Source: GCA-2688775 sp035293285
Lineage (GTDB): Archaea; Nanobdellota; Nanobdellia; Woesearchaeales; GW2011-AR4
Direction of reading: 5' to 3'
Length of the DNA stretch: 64,000 nucleotides
Assembly (NCBI GenBank): GCA_035293285.1
Contig: DATDOM010000093.1
Span: forward strand, 89,605-153,604
Each line of letters begins with the position of its first letter. Position 1 is the first letter of the stretch. Under the pieces are notes generated by a model. It was not told the origin of the DNA. It did no database searches and worked only from the letters and a program-made list of their open reading frames with translations. The translations under genes were made by a program, and so were the position numbers. This document shows, piece after piece, positions 42,764 to 51,789 of this stretch.

Positions 42764-44794
42764 AGTTAATACTAAATTAGTTTTATCAAATTCTTTGTGA
42801 GTTTCACCTAATTTTGTCTTATTAAGTAATAAATATTTATTTCCAGAATTGTCCTTGTGAATCTCCTGGCTAAATGCAATTTCAGTCCTTTGTAAGCTTT
42901 CAAATAATGCATCATCTTTTACAGTCGGTTCTTTATCGTCAAAAGGCTTTTCACAAAAAAGCCTTTCTAAATCGGTGCCAATAATTTTTGTTAATCCAAA
43001 CTTTAAATTCCAAAGTTTTGTTGCCACAATTTCTTTATTCTCCTTTCCATCTATAGACACATTTTCATAAACTTTTATTTCTCTTTTATGTAAAATTGCT
43101 TCTTTTAAGAAATCATCAAATTTTTTTTGAAGATTTGGTAGATTTTTACTAAATTCTTCAGCAGGAGTAATTTTAGTTTCTGGTACTCCGTTTTTAATTT
43201 TTTCATTAACATATTCTTGAAAGTTAATTATCATAGCACTTAAAACAAAAGGTTGGTCTGGTGCTGACCATAGATATGCATTCCCTTTTATTGGTTCATT
43301 CAAAATAGCACTCAGTATATCATCAGAAAAATGTGCGTTAACATTTTGTAATTCTCTCAAATCTTGTTCACTTAAGAGATGAAATGAAAAAAAGTTATCT
43401 CCTTGGCTCAATAATTGCTTTGAAATGGCTCCTGGTTGTTGTGTTATTAAAATGGAACCTAACCTATACTTTCTACCTTCTTTTGCCCATACAACAAAAG
43501 GAGAATTTTCACTTGCTTTTGGAGATAGTACACTTTGGGCTTCTTCTATAACTGATATTATTGGTATAACCTCACCACGAGAACCTTCTGTAAAATTCTC
43601 TTGATTTTTAGTGAATAACATTTCTAAAATTAAGCCTGCTAATTCTTCACTTTTTCCTGTAGACATCAAAGATATATCAATAATTATAATTCTCCCTTTC
43701 TTCAAATTTTCTCTCAATCCATCGAGCAAATTTGAATTAGAACTATGAATACGCTTAACTATTGGAACTAAATTGTTTTTAACAGATTGAGGTACTGAAG
43801 ACTCATTGGACTCAGTCAAATCTTGAATTCTTTGATCATCAATTCTATAACCATTACGTTCTATTTCTTGCAAAAGTTCTCTCCAATTGTTGTATTCCAT
43901 TCCTCTTAATACATTTGCAAATACTGTTTCCTGTTTGCCTGAAGATACACAATTATTAACTACGCTTGAAGGGGGAAGGTGACTTAAATTTAATTTGACT
44001 TTTCCAGCTACCCATCTTTTTTGCTCTGTTGTTACTTCCCTATCTGTGTATACTACTATTTTATCTTTTAATACAGGTACATCTAATAATCCGTATCTTC
44101 CTTCTTGATCTTTGAAAGAGTATTCTCCCTCTGGATCAAAGATTAACATACCTCCGGGTTGGGTTTCTTCGTATAATCTCGCTATTAATAATTTTATTAG
44201 ATTAGATTTACCGTACCCGGCTCGCGAAAAAACATAAGTTCTCCTTGCTATAAGGTGGTTCAAATCAAACTTAACAGGAAGTGCTGGAGATTTATCTACA
44301 CCATCATAAACTTGATCTCCAAAACTCATGTAACCTATAACTGCTGGTTTAGTGTTTCCTGTGATACCTACTTCACAAATGTATTTTAGGATATCTTCTG
44401 TTGGAATTCCTACCCACGCACCTAAATGCGGTAATTTTCTAATGCTTGGGGAATACTTAAAAACACTTTTAACATTTTTTATTAAACCCAATAGTTTGAT
44501 ATTAACATTATATCTAAGTTTAGACTCTTTTAAGTCTTCAGGAATCTCTCTTTGCATTTTGCCCATCTGGGATAGATAGTCCTCCCCTGAAGAAGAAGAC
44601 ATCACACCAACAGGAAAAAATTTGGTTATTCTGCCCAAAATAGCGGATTCTTTATCAATAGCAACTAGCAAAAAGGTCCCAATTATAGGGTGATTTTCGG
44701 TATGGTAGGGGGTGACAATATCAGCTTTGAATTCTAGACCTGATTCTGTAAAACCTCTGAAAAATCCAATTTTTTCTTTTATTATTTTATCCAT
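42758..44794 (-). CDS. herA: HerA-like hexameric ATPase/DNA translocase (accessory copy)
   Basis: The 678-residue protein has an N-terminal beta-rich HAS-barrel-like domain (about 1-110). The RecA-like core has Walker A SRAGYGKS (190-197; the first Gly is replaced by Ser), DPEGEY (220-225), Walker B-like IISVIEEAQ (412-420) and the ITQQPGAI sensor (450-457). It pumps DNA with NurA. It has a C-terminal extension of about 150 residues beyond typical HerA. Its start overlaps the NurA-like gene by 8 nt. No mre11 or rad50 lies nearby, which separates it from the chromosomal repair operon and fits a defence role. Confidence 0.85.
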   Translation of the reverse strand: MDKIIKEKIGFFRGFTESGLEFKADIVTPYHTENHPIIGTFLLVAIDKESAILGRITKFFPVGVMSSSSGEDYLSQMGKMQREIPEDLKESKLRYNVNIKLLGLIKNVKSVFKYSPSIRKLPHLGAWVGIPTEDILKYICEVGITGNTKPAVIGYMSFGDQVYDGVDKSPALPVKFDLNHLIARRTYVFSRAGYGKSNLIKLLIARLYEETQPGGMLIFDPEGEYSFKDQEGRYGLLDVPVLKDKIVVYTDREVTTEQKRWVAGKVKLNLSHLPPSSVVNNCVSSGKQETVFANVLRGMEYNNWRELLQEIERNGYRIDDQRIQDLTESNESSVPQSVKNNLVPIVKRIHSSNSNLLDGLRENLKKGRIIIIDISLMSTGKSEELAGLILEMLFTKNQENFTEGSRGEVIPIISVIEEAQSVLSPKASENSPFVVWAKEGRKYRLGSILITQQPGAISKQLLSQGDNFFSFHLLSEQDLRELQNVNAHFSDDILSAILNEPIKGNAYLWSAPDQPFVLSAMIINFQEYVNEKIKNGVPETKITPAEEFSKNLPNLQKKFDDFLKEAILHKREIKVYENVSIDGKENKEIVATKLWNLKFGLTKIIGTDLERLFCEKPFDDKEPTVKDDALFESLQRTEIAFSQEIHKDNSGNKYLLLNKTKLGETHKEFDKTNLVLTS

Positions 44795-45881
44795 ATTCTT
44801 TCCAACCTCCTAAGCTTAATCCTCTACCTACGGATATGTGTTCTAGAATTTTGTCTTGCTCTTTTTGAGTATGACCTTTCATTACAGCTTTAATCATATA
44901 ATCAGCCAATACTTCCATCTCTAATCCATGTAGGACTGCATTTTCATGTGCCTTAACTAAAGGATAAGGGTAACCTAAATTGGGAAACGAAGATTTTGAT
45001 GTTTCCGCAGCATATTCCAGAACTTCTTTTCTTTTATTCATTAACCAATTAGGAACATCGACCGGGTATACTAAACCTCCTTTTTGTTCTGTAAATTTTA
45101 CTAAGTGCATCTTACCAAAAGTTTGCAAAGTTTTATATTTTGTTTGGTCCCAATTATAGCTTTCATCTGAGATTTCTTCAGGAACTTCACAAAAACAAGG
45201 ATAGTTCTTATGAAAAACTCCATCTAACTCTAATGCTAAAGAGAGATAGTTTAGAACTTTTGATCGTTTTGCTACTCCAATTAGCATACATCCATTTTTG
45301 TTATACGCTTCTTCAAAGCTTTTACTCAATTTAGCAACAGTTTCGGGCTTCATAGTTTTGGTTCTAAGTAATCCATCCCTTAAAAGTAAAACCTTGGCCG
45401 GTCCAGTGTTCCAAGCTAATTCCAAAAGAACAGACCACTCCAGTATTTCTCTTAAAGTTTTAACGTATCCTGTTATTTTATACTCGTCAACTTCATCTGA
45501 TTCTTCGGAGGGTAATAGATAAGAAACATCTTTATATTCTGTTTTTAATCTTTCCAAAAGTTTTTTGAGGACAGGTATACTTTCAAAAAATTTTTTAAAG
45601 ACCGAAGGATTAATAGAAAGTGGAATAATTTTTTGAACATGTTCTTTTCCTTCAGAATCAACTACTCTTATTATTTCTATATTTAGCGGCTGAAAAGTGA
45701 GTCTATTGTCACCACCATCTGTAGCTACTGGTGCTATAGCATGGCATTGTCTATAATTAAGCTCTGTGAAACTAAGTTTGCTTGCAAGTTTTCGGAGTTT
45801 ATCTATTTTCGGCAATTCTTGCTTCGTAGCTTCTTCTATCTCTTTTCGGGCTGTTTCCAGATCTAAAGTTTCTAAAGACAT
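44787..45881 (-). CDS. nurA: NurA-domain nuclease, partner of HerA
   Basis: The 364-residue protein has the NurA landmarks: APVATDGGDNRLTF (51-64, metal-binding Asp), VLLLRDGLLRTKTM (164-177, second Asp) and CMLIGVAKRSKVLNY (198-212, conserved Lys), then a C-terminal H-rich helix near residue 310. NurA is a 5'-3' exonuclease and endonuclease working inside the HerA ring. A strong GGGGGT ribosome site lies upstream of the ATG, and a TATA-like AATATATGC near 45930. It heads a two-gene operon with herA. Confidence 0.78.
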   Translation of the reverse strand: MSLETLDLETARKEIEEATKQELPKIDKLRKLASKLSFTELNYRQCHAIAPVATDGGDNRLTFQPLNIEIIRVVDSEGKEHVQKIIPLSINPSVFKKFFESIPVLKKLLERLKTEYKDVSYLLPSEESDEVDEYKITGYVKTLREILEWSVLLELAWNTGPAKVLLLRDGLLRTKTMKPETVAKLSKSFEEAYNKNGCMLIGVAKRSKVLNYLSLALELDGVFHKNYPCFCEVPEEISDESYNWDQTKYKTLQTFGKMHLVKFTEQKGGLVYPVDVPNWLMNKRKEVLEYAAETSKSSFPNLGYPYPLVKAHENAVLHGLEMEVLADYMIKAVMKGHTQKEQDKILEHISVGRGLSLGGWKEYG

Positions 45882-46068
45882 TTATTAACTACCCCCTACG
45901 CTAAAAACACATTTAACACACTCAGCATATATTCTTTTCGCTTTTATCTATGGTTTTTGAGATATGTTGGGATAAAATAGGTCATTTTTTTATCCTAAGT
46001 ATTTAAGCAGAAATTTGAATAAAAAAACATTAGGAATATTTAAATAAAAGTAGTCTATTTTTTCCCAT

Positions 46069-46749
46069 GTGGCTACCCTACAAGTATATAGAAAACCTGC
46101 AAATTTTCGATTACCACATAGGTATACAAGACTCACTCTTGGCGGAGGTGGTCAAAATTTCTCTTTTTGTAGAGGCTTAAATTCTGAAATCGCACAAGTA
46201 CAGAGATACGAGATAGGTATGCATTGGGAGATAACAGAAACTTACCCTTACCCGGGTGAAAATCAACTAACTGATAGAAGCATAACAAAATTTATACAAA
46301 ATTTTTATTCTATATATGTTCCAACAAATGAGAATCTGTTTTTTTGTGTTGGTTCTAATATACAGGGGTTGTATCCTGCTTTGACCAATCATTCAGGAAT
46401 AGCGACATTAAATATTGAACCTATCGATTTGAACGCTTTATTCAGAGCGTATAGGGAAGGAAGGTTCGAAATTCTTGGCCAGTCGTGTATAACTGATAAT
46501 AACACTCTTAAACTTAGTCAAAGAAAAAAAGATGGACAACCTTTTGCACAAAATGACACAAGAGTTCGAAGGGGGGGTGATGTAATAAATCAAAATTTTG
46601 AATTTTTCGCTAACGTAGAGGGTAGGATGACACCCTTTCATGTTTATCCTGATGGTAGAATAACTAAAAGAGGACCATCTCCTTCTGGAACTAATAATTT
46701 TGGTCTTTTAAGACAAGTTTATCGAGACGTAATGAGGGCAATTAGATAA
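46069..46749 (+). CDS. Unknown accessory protein (226 aa)
   Basis: I do not recognise this protein. It is soluble, beta-rich and has RLTLGGGGQNFSFCRGLNSE near residue 22, CVGSNIQGLYPALTNHSGIA near 94 and a basic C-terminus (RRGGDVINQNFEFFANVEGR). The start is GTG at 46069: a TATA box (TATTTAAATAAAA, 46037-46049) lies 27 nt upstream, giving a leaderless mRNA. Its 3' end overlaps the convergent 232-aa gene by 8 nt. Located directly upstream of and divergent from NurA-HerA, it may be part of the same system. Confidence 0.65.
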   Translation: MATLQVYRKPANFRLPHRYTRLTLGGGGQNFSFCRGLNSEIAQVQRYEIGMHWEITETYPYPGENQLTDRSITKFIQNFYSIYVPTNENLFFCVGSNIQGLYPALTNHSGIATLNIEPIDLNALFRAYREGRFEILGQSCITDNNTLKLSQRKKDGQPFAQNDTRVRRGGDVINQNFEFFANVEGRMTPFHVYPDGRITKRGPSPSGTNNFGLLRQVYRDVMRAIR

Positions 46750-47440
46750 AGTGTTCCATCCAATCATAAATTATTTTAGAAATATTTTCTTTTATTGAAG
46801 GGAAACCTTGATTTGTTATCGATATTGTTGTGTTATTAAACCTGCATGAACAATTATCGTGTGTGTATTGGGCAGATATTTTAGAATTAAGTCTATCCTT
46901 AAGTTTTGGAGTTATTGTAATTTCAGTAGTTATTACATCAACTGGTCTTGCTCTTTCTAAATTTAAAATGTCAATAATTCTTTGAATTTCATTTATTATA
47001 TTTTCTAATTTTTTAATGTTTCCGAATCGAGAAATCTCAAGTCCTCCAAAATTGTTCAAAGTCACAAAAAAGACTGAATTATTCCTCTCATTATCCTCCA
47101 CTACCCTTATGGAATAGGAAGAGCTAGAACTTGTTGAATTAAAATTAAGTTCGTTAGCCACTCTTATGTCAGAAAATGAACCAGATTCCCACAATGGCTT
47201 TAATCTAGTGTTTATTTGTTCTAAAGTTATTGAGTCTCTCAATTTTATCGAAACTTTAATTTGGCAGGTAGCACCCTCTATTTTTTTCCAGAAGTACCAT
47301 CGCTTACTTAGCTTATACTTTACCGGAAGATGAGTATCTACAAATTTAAAGATAGAGTAGGGTAGGGATACTATAAGAAGAATGAATTCAATTGGGTAAC
47401 CGTTCCATATATCATTCAAATAAATAATAATAGCCCACAT
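46742..47440 (-). CDS. Unknown membrane-anchored protein (232 aa)
   Basis: The first 35 residues include one hydrophobic helix (IEFILLIVSLPYSIFKFV), so the protein is likely anchored with the bulk in the cytoplasm. The rest is beta/alpha, with VITTEITITPKLKDRLNSKI near residue 165 and a C-terminal CSCRFNNTT. I see no catalytic motif. A GGGGGC ribosome site precedes the ATG by 9 nt and a TATA-like ATTTATA lies near 47456-47463. It converges with the 226-aa gene. An effector acting at the membrane is a possible role, purely inferred. Confidence 0.6.
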   Translation of the reverse strand: MWAIIIYLNDIWNGYPIEFILLIVSLPYSIFKFVDTHLPVKYKLSKRWYFWKKIEGATCQIKVSIKLRDSITLEQINTRLKPLWESGSFSDIRVANELNFNSTSSSSSYSIRVVEDNERNNSVFFVTLNNFGGLEISRFGNIKKLENIINEIQRIIDILNLERARPVDVITTEITITPKLKDRLNSKISAQYTHDNCSCRFNNTTISITNQGFPSIKENISKIIYDWMEHFI

Positions 47441-47744
47441 TTTACTTGCCCCCAGTATAAATTATGTAAATTTCTTTAACTCTTAAATCTTTTGGAGTCT
47501 GGAGCTTACTAGTCATTGGGTAGTTTTTTCCTTTTCTTGTGCAATTTCTGGAATTTTTGTGCAAATTACTATTAGTTATCATTTTTTATGCAAAGCCGTG
47601 AAGATGTCCAGTGCTTGTTTTCTGCTGGATTAAACTACCTACCTACATCAATTTATCCCATATATTGGTTATATATCAAAATCTACTTTCGGAACTACTG
47701 CTCTGAACGAAATATTTATAAAACATAACATCAAATTTGGAATT
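47441..47744. other. Promoter-bearing spacer
   Basis: This 304-nt AT-rich gap lies between two divergent genes. It holds their TATA boxes (minus: near 47456; plus: ATATTTATAAAA, 47712-47723). TGTGCAATTTCTGGAATTTT (47537-47556) and TGTGCAAATT (47559-47568) make a short direct repeat TTGTGCAA. I see nothing else. Confidence 0.45.
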
Positions 47745-48347
47745 ATGAGTGATGAATGGTTCAAGAAACATAAAGATTTGAAGGCTTTGCTTGAAGCATT
47801 TGAAAATGTTTTGGACCCAGACAATGACCCCAAAGGATTTGCCAGTTTTGTTAATTCTTATAACCAGAAATATAATGATATTAAATACAGGTTTAATTAT
47901 TTTTCAAGTCGTCAGGAAGTAATTAGTTTAACGGATGAGATAATGGCAGAGTTATATCAAGTAATTCATTTCTTAAACTGGTACTTCAAAAAAAGTCTTA
48001 GTGCCAGAATTGCTAATGATAGGGACATTATCCTGCATAATCCGTCATCATTGGGGACGGCTTTTGGAATTTTTTTCTCAGTCATGGAATTTGGTATAGC
48101 TAATAATATCACAATTAGGGTTAATGGGAGCAGCAGATTCAGTGGAATTAAAACTTTTGATGGATACTCAAGATATATATTGGATGCTTGTGAGAAGATT
48201 GTAGCCATATTGAAAGAGGGAAATATTTCAATGAAGGAGCGCTATATTGACTCGCGATTACGCCTAATAAAGAGGAAAAATAAATTAAATGACCAAACAG
48301 GAGAATTAGTAGATAATATAGCCAAATTGTTTAGGCTGGTAAAGTAA
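47745..48347 (+). CDS. Unknown helical protein (200 aa)
   Basis: I do not recognise this soluble, mostly helical protein. Features are WFKKHKDLKALLEAFENVLD at the start, NPSSLGTAFGIFFSVMEFGI (about 100-119, amphipathic) and a basic helical tail (RLRLIKRKNKLNDQTGELVD). A TATA box 28 nt upstream supports a leaderless start. It is the last accessory gene before tyrS, 12 nt from the convergent tyrS stop. Confidence 0.6.
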   Translation: MSDEWFKKHKDLKALLEAFENVLDPDNDPKGFASFVNSYNQKYNDIKYRFNYFSSRQEVISLTDEIMAELYQVIHFLNWYFKKSLSARIANDRDIILHNPSSLGTAFGIFFSVMEFGIANNITIRVNGSSRFSGIKTFDGYSRYILDACEKIVAILKEGNISMKERYIDSRLRLIKRKNKLNDQTGELVDNIAKLFRLVK

Positions 48348-48359
48348 TCATACGATAGA

Positions 48360-49433
48360 TTACCTCGTCACTTCAAACTCTTTTATCGTCTCAAGCAGTT
48401 TTTTAAGTCTCGAATCCTTCTCGAACTTCTCGCGCACGGGCTTTACCATTTCATTGATGTAGAAAGAAACTGCATTTTTTAGGTCCATTGGATGGATTTT
48501 TCCCTCTGAATATATTTTCTCAAGCTCCTTGTAATTCTCAATCACCAAGTCGCCGCCGAATTTTTCAGGCCTCTTCATTTCAAGCGAATTAAAATTTTCA
48601 AAAATGAGGTACTTTGAGTATTCCATCAATGGGTTTTCATCAACTATCTTTGCAGGGCAGTAAGCCTTGCTGATTTTTCTTTTTATAGTTTCTTCCGAGT
48701 CATTCATGAATATTGCAGTGTCAGGCTTTGATTTTGACATCTTGATGTCAATGACCCTGTCAACGCCTTCGCCTTTTGGCGGCTCGCCAAGGCCCATAAG
48801 CATATGATGGCTAACAACAACAGGCTTCCAGAATCCAAGCGTTGGCCCAAGCTCTCTTGCCAAAACATTCACTTTTCTTTGATCCATTCCAAGCTGGGTT
48901 ATGTCCGCCTTTAGTTCGAAAATATCGGCACACTGCATGCAGGGATACAAAATCTGGGACGCCTGCTGTACTTCTGCCTCTTTTCTTCCCATTATCTGGC
49001 CAGTCCTTACTATCCTGTTGACTGTTGAATGCCTTGCAACCTGCATTACTTTTTTCCAGTATTCAGGCTCTTTTACAAAATCATTTGCCCAAATGAATTC
49101 AACATTTTCAAGCTTCATGCCGCAGTGCTTCCAAACTTCAATCATGTATTTTCCGACAGTCTGTATTTTTTCGAGGTCGCCACCCATCTTGTTGTTAGCC
49201 CAGCCGTGCCAGTCTGCAACAAGCATCTTGAACTTGACGCCCGCCTTTGCCATCTTGTTTATGTTAATTGACCTTAGAATTCCCTGAGCAATATGAATGT
49301 CGGTGCCTGAAGGCTCAAAGCCGTCGTAAGCAATCGGGTGAGATTTAGTCTCAAGGAGATTTTTGAGCTCTTCTTCTGTCAGAATTTCCTCTCCGACCTG
49401 TTTTATCAGTTCAATCTTTGATTCAATATCCAT
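48360..49433 (-). CDS. tyrS: Tyrosyl-tRNA synthetase, archaeal type
   Basis: The 357-residue enzyme has the HIGH-equivalent GTDIHIAQG near residue 44, the KMSKS-equivalent DIKMSKSKPD near residue 225, and YPCMQCADIFELKADITQLG with DQRKVNVLARE, all as in archaeal and eukaryotic TyrRS. It lacks the bacterial S4 tail. It charges tRNA-Tyr. I chose the ATG at 49433 over one 6 nt upstream because a TATA-like TATTTAAAG lies 27 nt away. It is a core gene and marks the right edge of the accessory island. Confidence 0.95.
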   Translation of the reverse strand: MDIESKIELIKQVGEEILTEEELKNLLETKSHPIAYDGFEPSGTDIHIAQGILRSININKMAKAGVKFKMLVADWHGWANNKMGGDLEKIQTVGKYMIEVWKHCGMKLENVEFIWANDFVKEPEYWKKVMQVARHSTVNRIVRTGQIMGRKEAEVQQASQILYPCMQCADIFELKADITQLGMDQRKVNVLARELGPTLGFWKPVVVSHHMLMGLGEPPKGEGVDRVIDIKMSKSKPDTAIFMNDSEETIKRKISKAYCPAKIVDENPLMEYSKYLIFENFNSLEMKRPEKFGGDLVIENYKELEKIYSEGKIHPMDLKNAVSFYINEMVKPVREKFEKDSRLKKLLETIKEFEVTR

Positions 49434-49478
49434 AATCAAGAAATTAGAGACTTAGTATTTAAAGTTTTTTGGTTAGAA

Positions 49479-50726
49479 CTATTCATTTGGATTATTCACT
49501 TTCCCTAAAAACAAAATATTTCCTGTATCTTTTTGCTGTATAATAAATATAAACGGGCGGTCTGCCCTGAATACTGGAATTCTCGGCCCTACTGAAGTTG
49601 TCTGGGCCACAACAGCTGTAGCAGCTGCAGCTTCTGTCCCTTCTTCATTTACCTCTACAAAAGCTTGGTGTATCACATCACTTATAAACAGGCTTTTGGT
49701 TCCATCAATTCCTGAAAAGTCAGCACCAGAGAAAGCTGAATGAATTCCCAAATCCTTTAAGGTTTCAACCATAAAATATTTTGTTTCGAATTTAAATCTT
49801 GGAATAAAAATATCAACTCTTTGTTCTTTAAGCATGCCTTTCCATTCAGATAATTTTTTCAAATTAACGGAGGCTTCCGTCTTTCCCAAATTATTTTCTT
49901 TTGGAAGAATAACGAGCATTGATAAATCTTCGCCGTCATAAGGCATTTCAAGAATTTGTATTTCATCAGTTTCAGCATAACTAAATTTAGAATCTCCTCC
50001 AGCCAATCTCATCATTGGAACTTTTGCAGTTTGCCCAGGGCTTATTGTAAAATCTTCGTTTTGAGTGTCTTTCTTGTCAAATTGCTTAACCCAGGTTCCT
50101 TTGAAATAAATGGCATTAGTTAAAACCAGTTTAGTATCTGCATTAAGAACTCCAGGAGGAATTAAATCTTTAATTTTGCCATTTGTCTGCTCTTCAATCC
50201 AGCTGTTTATTATTTCACTGGATTTCTCGCTTTCTTTAACAAAATCCAGGTTGGTTACTTTTCCTCCATAATATTTCTCAACTGTGCCTGTATAATCTTC
50301 CAAGAACTTATACTCTTTTTGAGCCCATAGGGCATTTGCAGTAGATAATTTGTATTTTTTATCTTTTTTATTTATATCATTGTATATTTTTGCAAAATTC
50401 GGCCTTCTCAAACCAGCTTCTTTGGGAATGTGAAGCACAGATTCCATTTCTTCTGCTGTTTGCCCTTTTGCGCCTTCATAAGTCATAGTCAAAGCAAGTG
50501 AGATGCTATAAGGGGAAAAGAAGATATTTTTATTCTGATTTTTGTCTTTGAACTCCGAATAAAGATCAAAGGCAAATTGATTATTAGCATTTACTACATT
50601 ATTAATTCCTTCCGAAGTTGCTTTTGCATCATCTACAATTGGTACGGATTGTTTTTCACATCCATTTAAGAATAAACTTAGTACTATTACTACAGCCAAA
50701 AAGAAACCTGCAAATTTTCTATCCAT
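49479..50726 (-). CDS. Lipoprotein serpin (serine/cysteine protease inhibitor)
   Basis: The 415-residue protein has a signal peptide ending in a lipobox-like FLNGC (Cys at about residue 23), so it is probably lipid-anchored outside the cell. The serpin fold follows: FSPYSISLALTMTYEGAKGQ, TNAIYFKGTWVKQFD, and the hinge EEGTEAAAATAVV leading to the reactive loop. Counting from the hinge puts P1-P1' at Thr-Ser in QTTSVG. The end has ADRPFIFIIQQKDTGNILFL with a final GKVNNP. The alanine-rich hinge indicates an inhibitory serpin. A TATA box (TTTATATATAAA, 50745-50756) is 25 nt before the ATG; a longer frame is rejected. Confidence 0.92.
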   Translation of the reverse strand: MDRKFAGFFLAVVIVLSLFLNGCEKQSVPIVDDAKATSEGINNVVNANNQFAFDLYSEFKDKNQNKNIFFSPYSISLALTMTYEGAKGQTAEEMESVLHIPKEAGLRRPNFAKIYNDINKKDKKYKLSTANALWAQKEYKFLEDYTGTVEKYYGGKVTNLDFVKESEKSSEIINSWIEEQTNGKIKDLIPPGVLNADTKLVLTNAIYFKGTWVKQFDKKDTQNEDFTISPGQTAKVPMMRLAGGDSKFSYAETDEIQILEMPYDGEDLSMLVILPKENNLGKTEASVNLKKLSEWKGMLKEQRVDIFIPRFKFETKYFMVETLKDLGIHSAFSGADFSGIDGTKSLFISDVIHQAFVEVNEEGTEAAAATAVVAQTTSVGPRIPVFRADRPFIFIIQQKDTGNILFLGKVNNPNE

Positions 50727-50789
50727 GGGGTGAATGTATTGGAATTTATATATAAACATGTTGATAACTTCAAGTTTGCTTAAATTCAA

Positions 50790-51272
50790 CTAAGAAAATA
50801 TTTTGAGAATCTTCTCAACAATTTTTGTCGTGGAAAATCCTTTTTCAAGCGGAAGCAGCACAATTTTACCGCCGTTTTTTTCAACAATGCCTTTTTCTAT
50901 CACCTGGCTTAATTTGTAATCGGCGGCCTTTGCATGGATATTTGGTTTTATTTTTTCAACCCAGAAATTTGGGACTTTTTCCTTAAATACAAAAACATAA
51001 TCAACGCTTTCAAGTGCTGCAATCACCTTCATTCTTGCATTTTCATCATTAATCGGCCTTTTGTCTCCCTTGTTTTCCTTTACAGATGAGTCTGAATTTA
51101 TCCCGACTATAAGCACGTCTCCCAAAGCTTTTGCCTTTTCAAGATAGCTGACGTGGCCTGCGTGAAGCAAGTCAAACACGCCGTTTGTAGTCACGATTTT
51201 TTTATTTCGGACTTTAAGCTTTAGAGCTAACCTTTCAAGTTCCTTTAGAGTTTTGATTTTATTTTTTATCAT
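50790..51272 (-). CDS. hldE: D-glycero-D-manno-heptose 1-phosphate nucleotidylyltransferase (HldE C-domain)
   Basis: The 160-residue protein has TTNGVFDLLHAGHVSYLEKA (HAGH nucleotide site) and LIVGINSDSSVKENKGDKRP as in the C-terminal domain of bacterial HldE/RfaE. It activates heptose-1-phosphate with ATP (or GTP) to NDP-heptose. It is a separate gene, not fused to the kinase. It overlaps the gmhB end by 14 nt and is the last gene of the heptose operon. Confidence 0.87.
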   Translation of the reverse strand: MIKNKIKTLKELERLALKLKVRNKKIVTTNGVFDLLHAGHVSYLEKAKALGDVLIVGINSDSSVKENKGDKRPINDENARMKVIAALESVDYVFVFKEKVPNFWVEKIKPNIHAKAADYKLSQVIEKGIVEKNGGKIVLLPLEKGFSTTKIVEKILKIFS

Positions 51273-51786
51273 TTTTTAAAATCCATTTTGCTGCAGCGAG
51301 GAGATCATTTGCAACAAAATCCGCATTTATTTTGCTTATCTCTTCAGTTTCACTGCTTTTTACGAGCACTGTCCTGCATTTGGCTTTCTTGCCCATCTCA
51401 ATGTCCTTTTTCCTGTCGCCGATAACAAAGGACTTTTCCAGCTTGATGCCAAATTCTTTTTTGGCGTCCATCAAAAATTTCTTTTTTGGCTTTCGGCATC
51501 TGCAGTTATCCTCAGGCTTATGCGGGCAGACATAAGTTTTTTCTATTTTTATGTAGTTTTTCTTCAGCTTTTCTACAATTTTATTGTTATAATTCAAAAA
51601 ATCCTCAAACTTGAAGTATCCGCGCCCGATGCCCGATTGGTTTGTGACAATGAAAAGCTTGTAATTTTTTAACAGCTTTAAGCCCCTGATGCAGTTCTTC
51701 ACAAGCCGTAAATCACCTGATTTGTGGGAGTATCCCCTATCCTGCGCAATGACTCCGTCCCTGTCAAGGAAAACAGCTTTTTTCAT
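51259..51786 (-). CDS. gmhB: D-glycero-D-manno-heptose-1,7-bisphosphate 7-phosphatase
   Basis: The 175-residue HAD phosphatase has VFLDRDGVIAQDRGY (DxD nucleophile pair), FIVTNQSGIGRGYF (motif II), the GmhB zinc loop CPHKPEDNCRCRKPKK, and FVIGDRKKDIEMG (motif IV). It removes the 7-phosphate in heptose activation. It follows the kinase by 3 nt. Confidence 0.9.
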   Translation of the reverse strand: MKKAVFLDRDGVIAQDRGYSHKSGDLRLVKNCIRGLKLLKNYKLFIVTNQSGIGRGYFKFEDFLNYNNKIVEKLKKNYIKIEKTYVCPHKPEDNCRCRKPKKKFLMDAKKEFGIKLEKSFVIGDRKKDIEMGKKAKCRTVLVKSSETEEISKINADFVANDLLAAAKWILKNDKK

Positions 51787-51789
51787 ATC

